From positions 356 through 6,007 of the forward strand of contig JAPSGG010000110.1 in assembly GCA_031177845.1 (NCBI GenBank): 5,652 nt of DNA, read 5' to 3'. The stretch is from Chromatiales bacterium (lineage in GTDB: Bacteria; Pseudomonadota; Gammaproteobacteria; JACCYU01). Under the pieces are notes generated by a model, which made no database searches, was not told the origin of the DNA, and saw only the letters and a list, made by a program, of their open reading frames with translations. A program made the position numbers and the translations under genes. Numbering within the stretch: the stretch's first letter is position 1; every line of letters starts with the position of its first letter. Below, piece by piece: positions 5,581-5,652 of the stretch.

Positions 5581-5652
5581 CCGATCGGCGAGCTGCGACT
5601 GTCGAACACGTCGATCACCGACCGCTCCGTCGAGCACATCCAGCGGTTGAAG
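5581..5652 (+). pseudogene. Leucine-rich repeat fragment, frame-disrupted and cut by window edge
   Basis: From 5581 the plus strand encodes IGELRLSNTSITD followed by RSVEHIQRLK, which fits one leucine-rich repeat of the type L-x-L-x-x-T-x-I-T-D-x-x-[VL]-x-H-[IL]-x-x-L. The codon just before it is TAG (5578-5580), and no ATG or GTG occurs in this frame afterwards before the window ends; the only TTG is two codons from the edge. A second plus frame has a hydrophobic, protein-like run at about 5514-5580 (LVFSLHCGAVDPLFLWYVAQ), so a frameshift joining the two is possible. It may be a decayed gene, a frameshifted gene, or a chance match, since only 24 residues are visible. Confidence 0.3.

Noticed and set aside
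5272..5637. Minus-strand 121-codon frame after rnpB
   Set aside because: No motif, Arg/Gln/Ser-heavy composition, and it overlaps the leucine-rich repeat signal on the other strand; I cannot support it as a gene.

Overview
The window has the character of a moderately GC-rich Gram-negative bacterium, most likely a gammaproteobacterium. The evidence is an E. coli-like type A RNase P RNA, a Lol-type lipoprotein signal, and SUF genes of proteobacterial type. The genus cannot be named from the sequence alone.

Left part (1-3736, + strand): the distal end of a SUF iron-sulfur cluster assembly operon. In order it holds sufD (5' end cut off by the window edge), sufS (cysteine desulfurase), sufU (SufU-type sulfur acceptor), sufT (MIP18/DUF59 maturation factor) and a small Rieske [2Fe-2S] ferredoxin. 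sufB and sufC would be expected just upstream but lie outside the window. SufS takes sulfur from cysteine as a persulfide. SufU, rather than SufE, is positioned to receive it, and SufS carries the HPHD motif typical of SufU-partnered desulfurases. SufBCD is the scaffold, SufT helps deliver clusters to client proteins, and the Rieske protein may be a client or an electron carrier. The first four genes are packed tightly (1-nt overlap to 22-nt gaps). The Rieske gene follows after 165 nt, and that gap begins with two perfect tandem copies of a 17-bp unit placed exactly over the sufT stop codon.

Middle part (3737-4492): a convergent intergenic stretch with a perfect 12-bp stem inverted repeat, then a minus-strand gene for a small secreted lipoprotein with a Pro/Gly/Ser-rich linker and one fibronectin type III-like domain.

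Right part (4493-5652): a divergent intergenic region leads through an extended -10 promoter into rnpB, the RNase P catalytic RNA, which has an unusually long P3 arm. After rnpB come about 300 bases without a credible gene but with several hairpins. The last 72 bases encode one leucine-rich repeat in a frame that has a stop immediately upstream, suggesting a remnant or frame-disrupted gene that runs off the window.

I see no transposase, CRISPR array, tRNA or phage gene, and no convincing new defence or metabolic system. The best leads are the tandem duplication at the sufT stop, the enlarged P3 arm of rnpB, the structured DNA after rnpB and the broken leucine-rich repeat reading frame.
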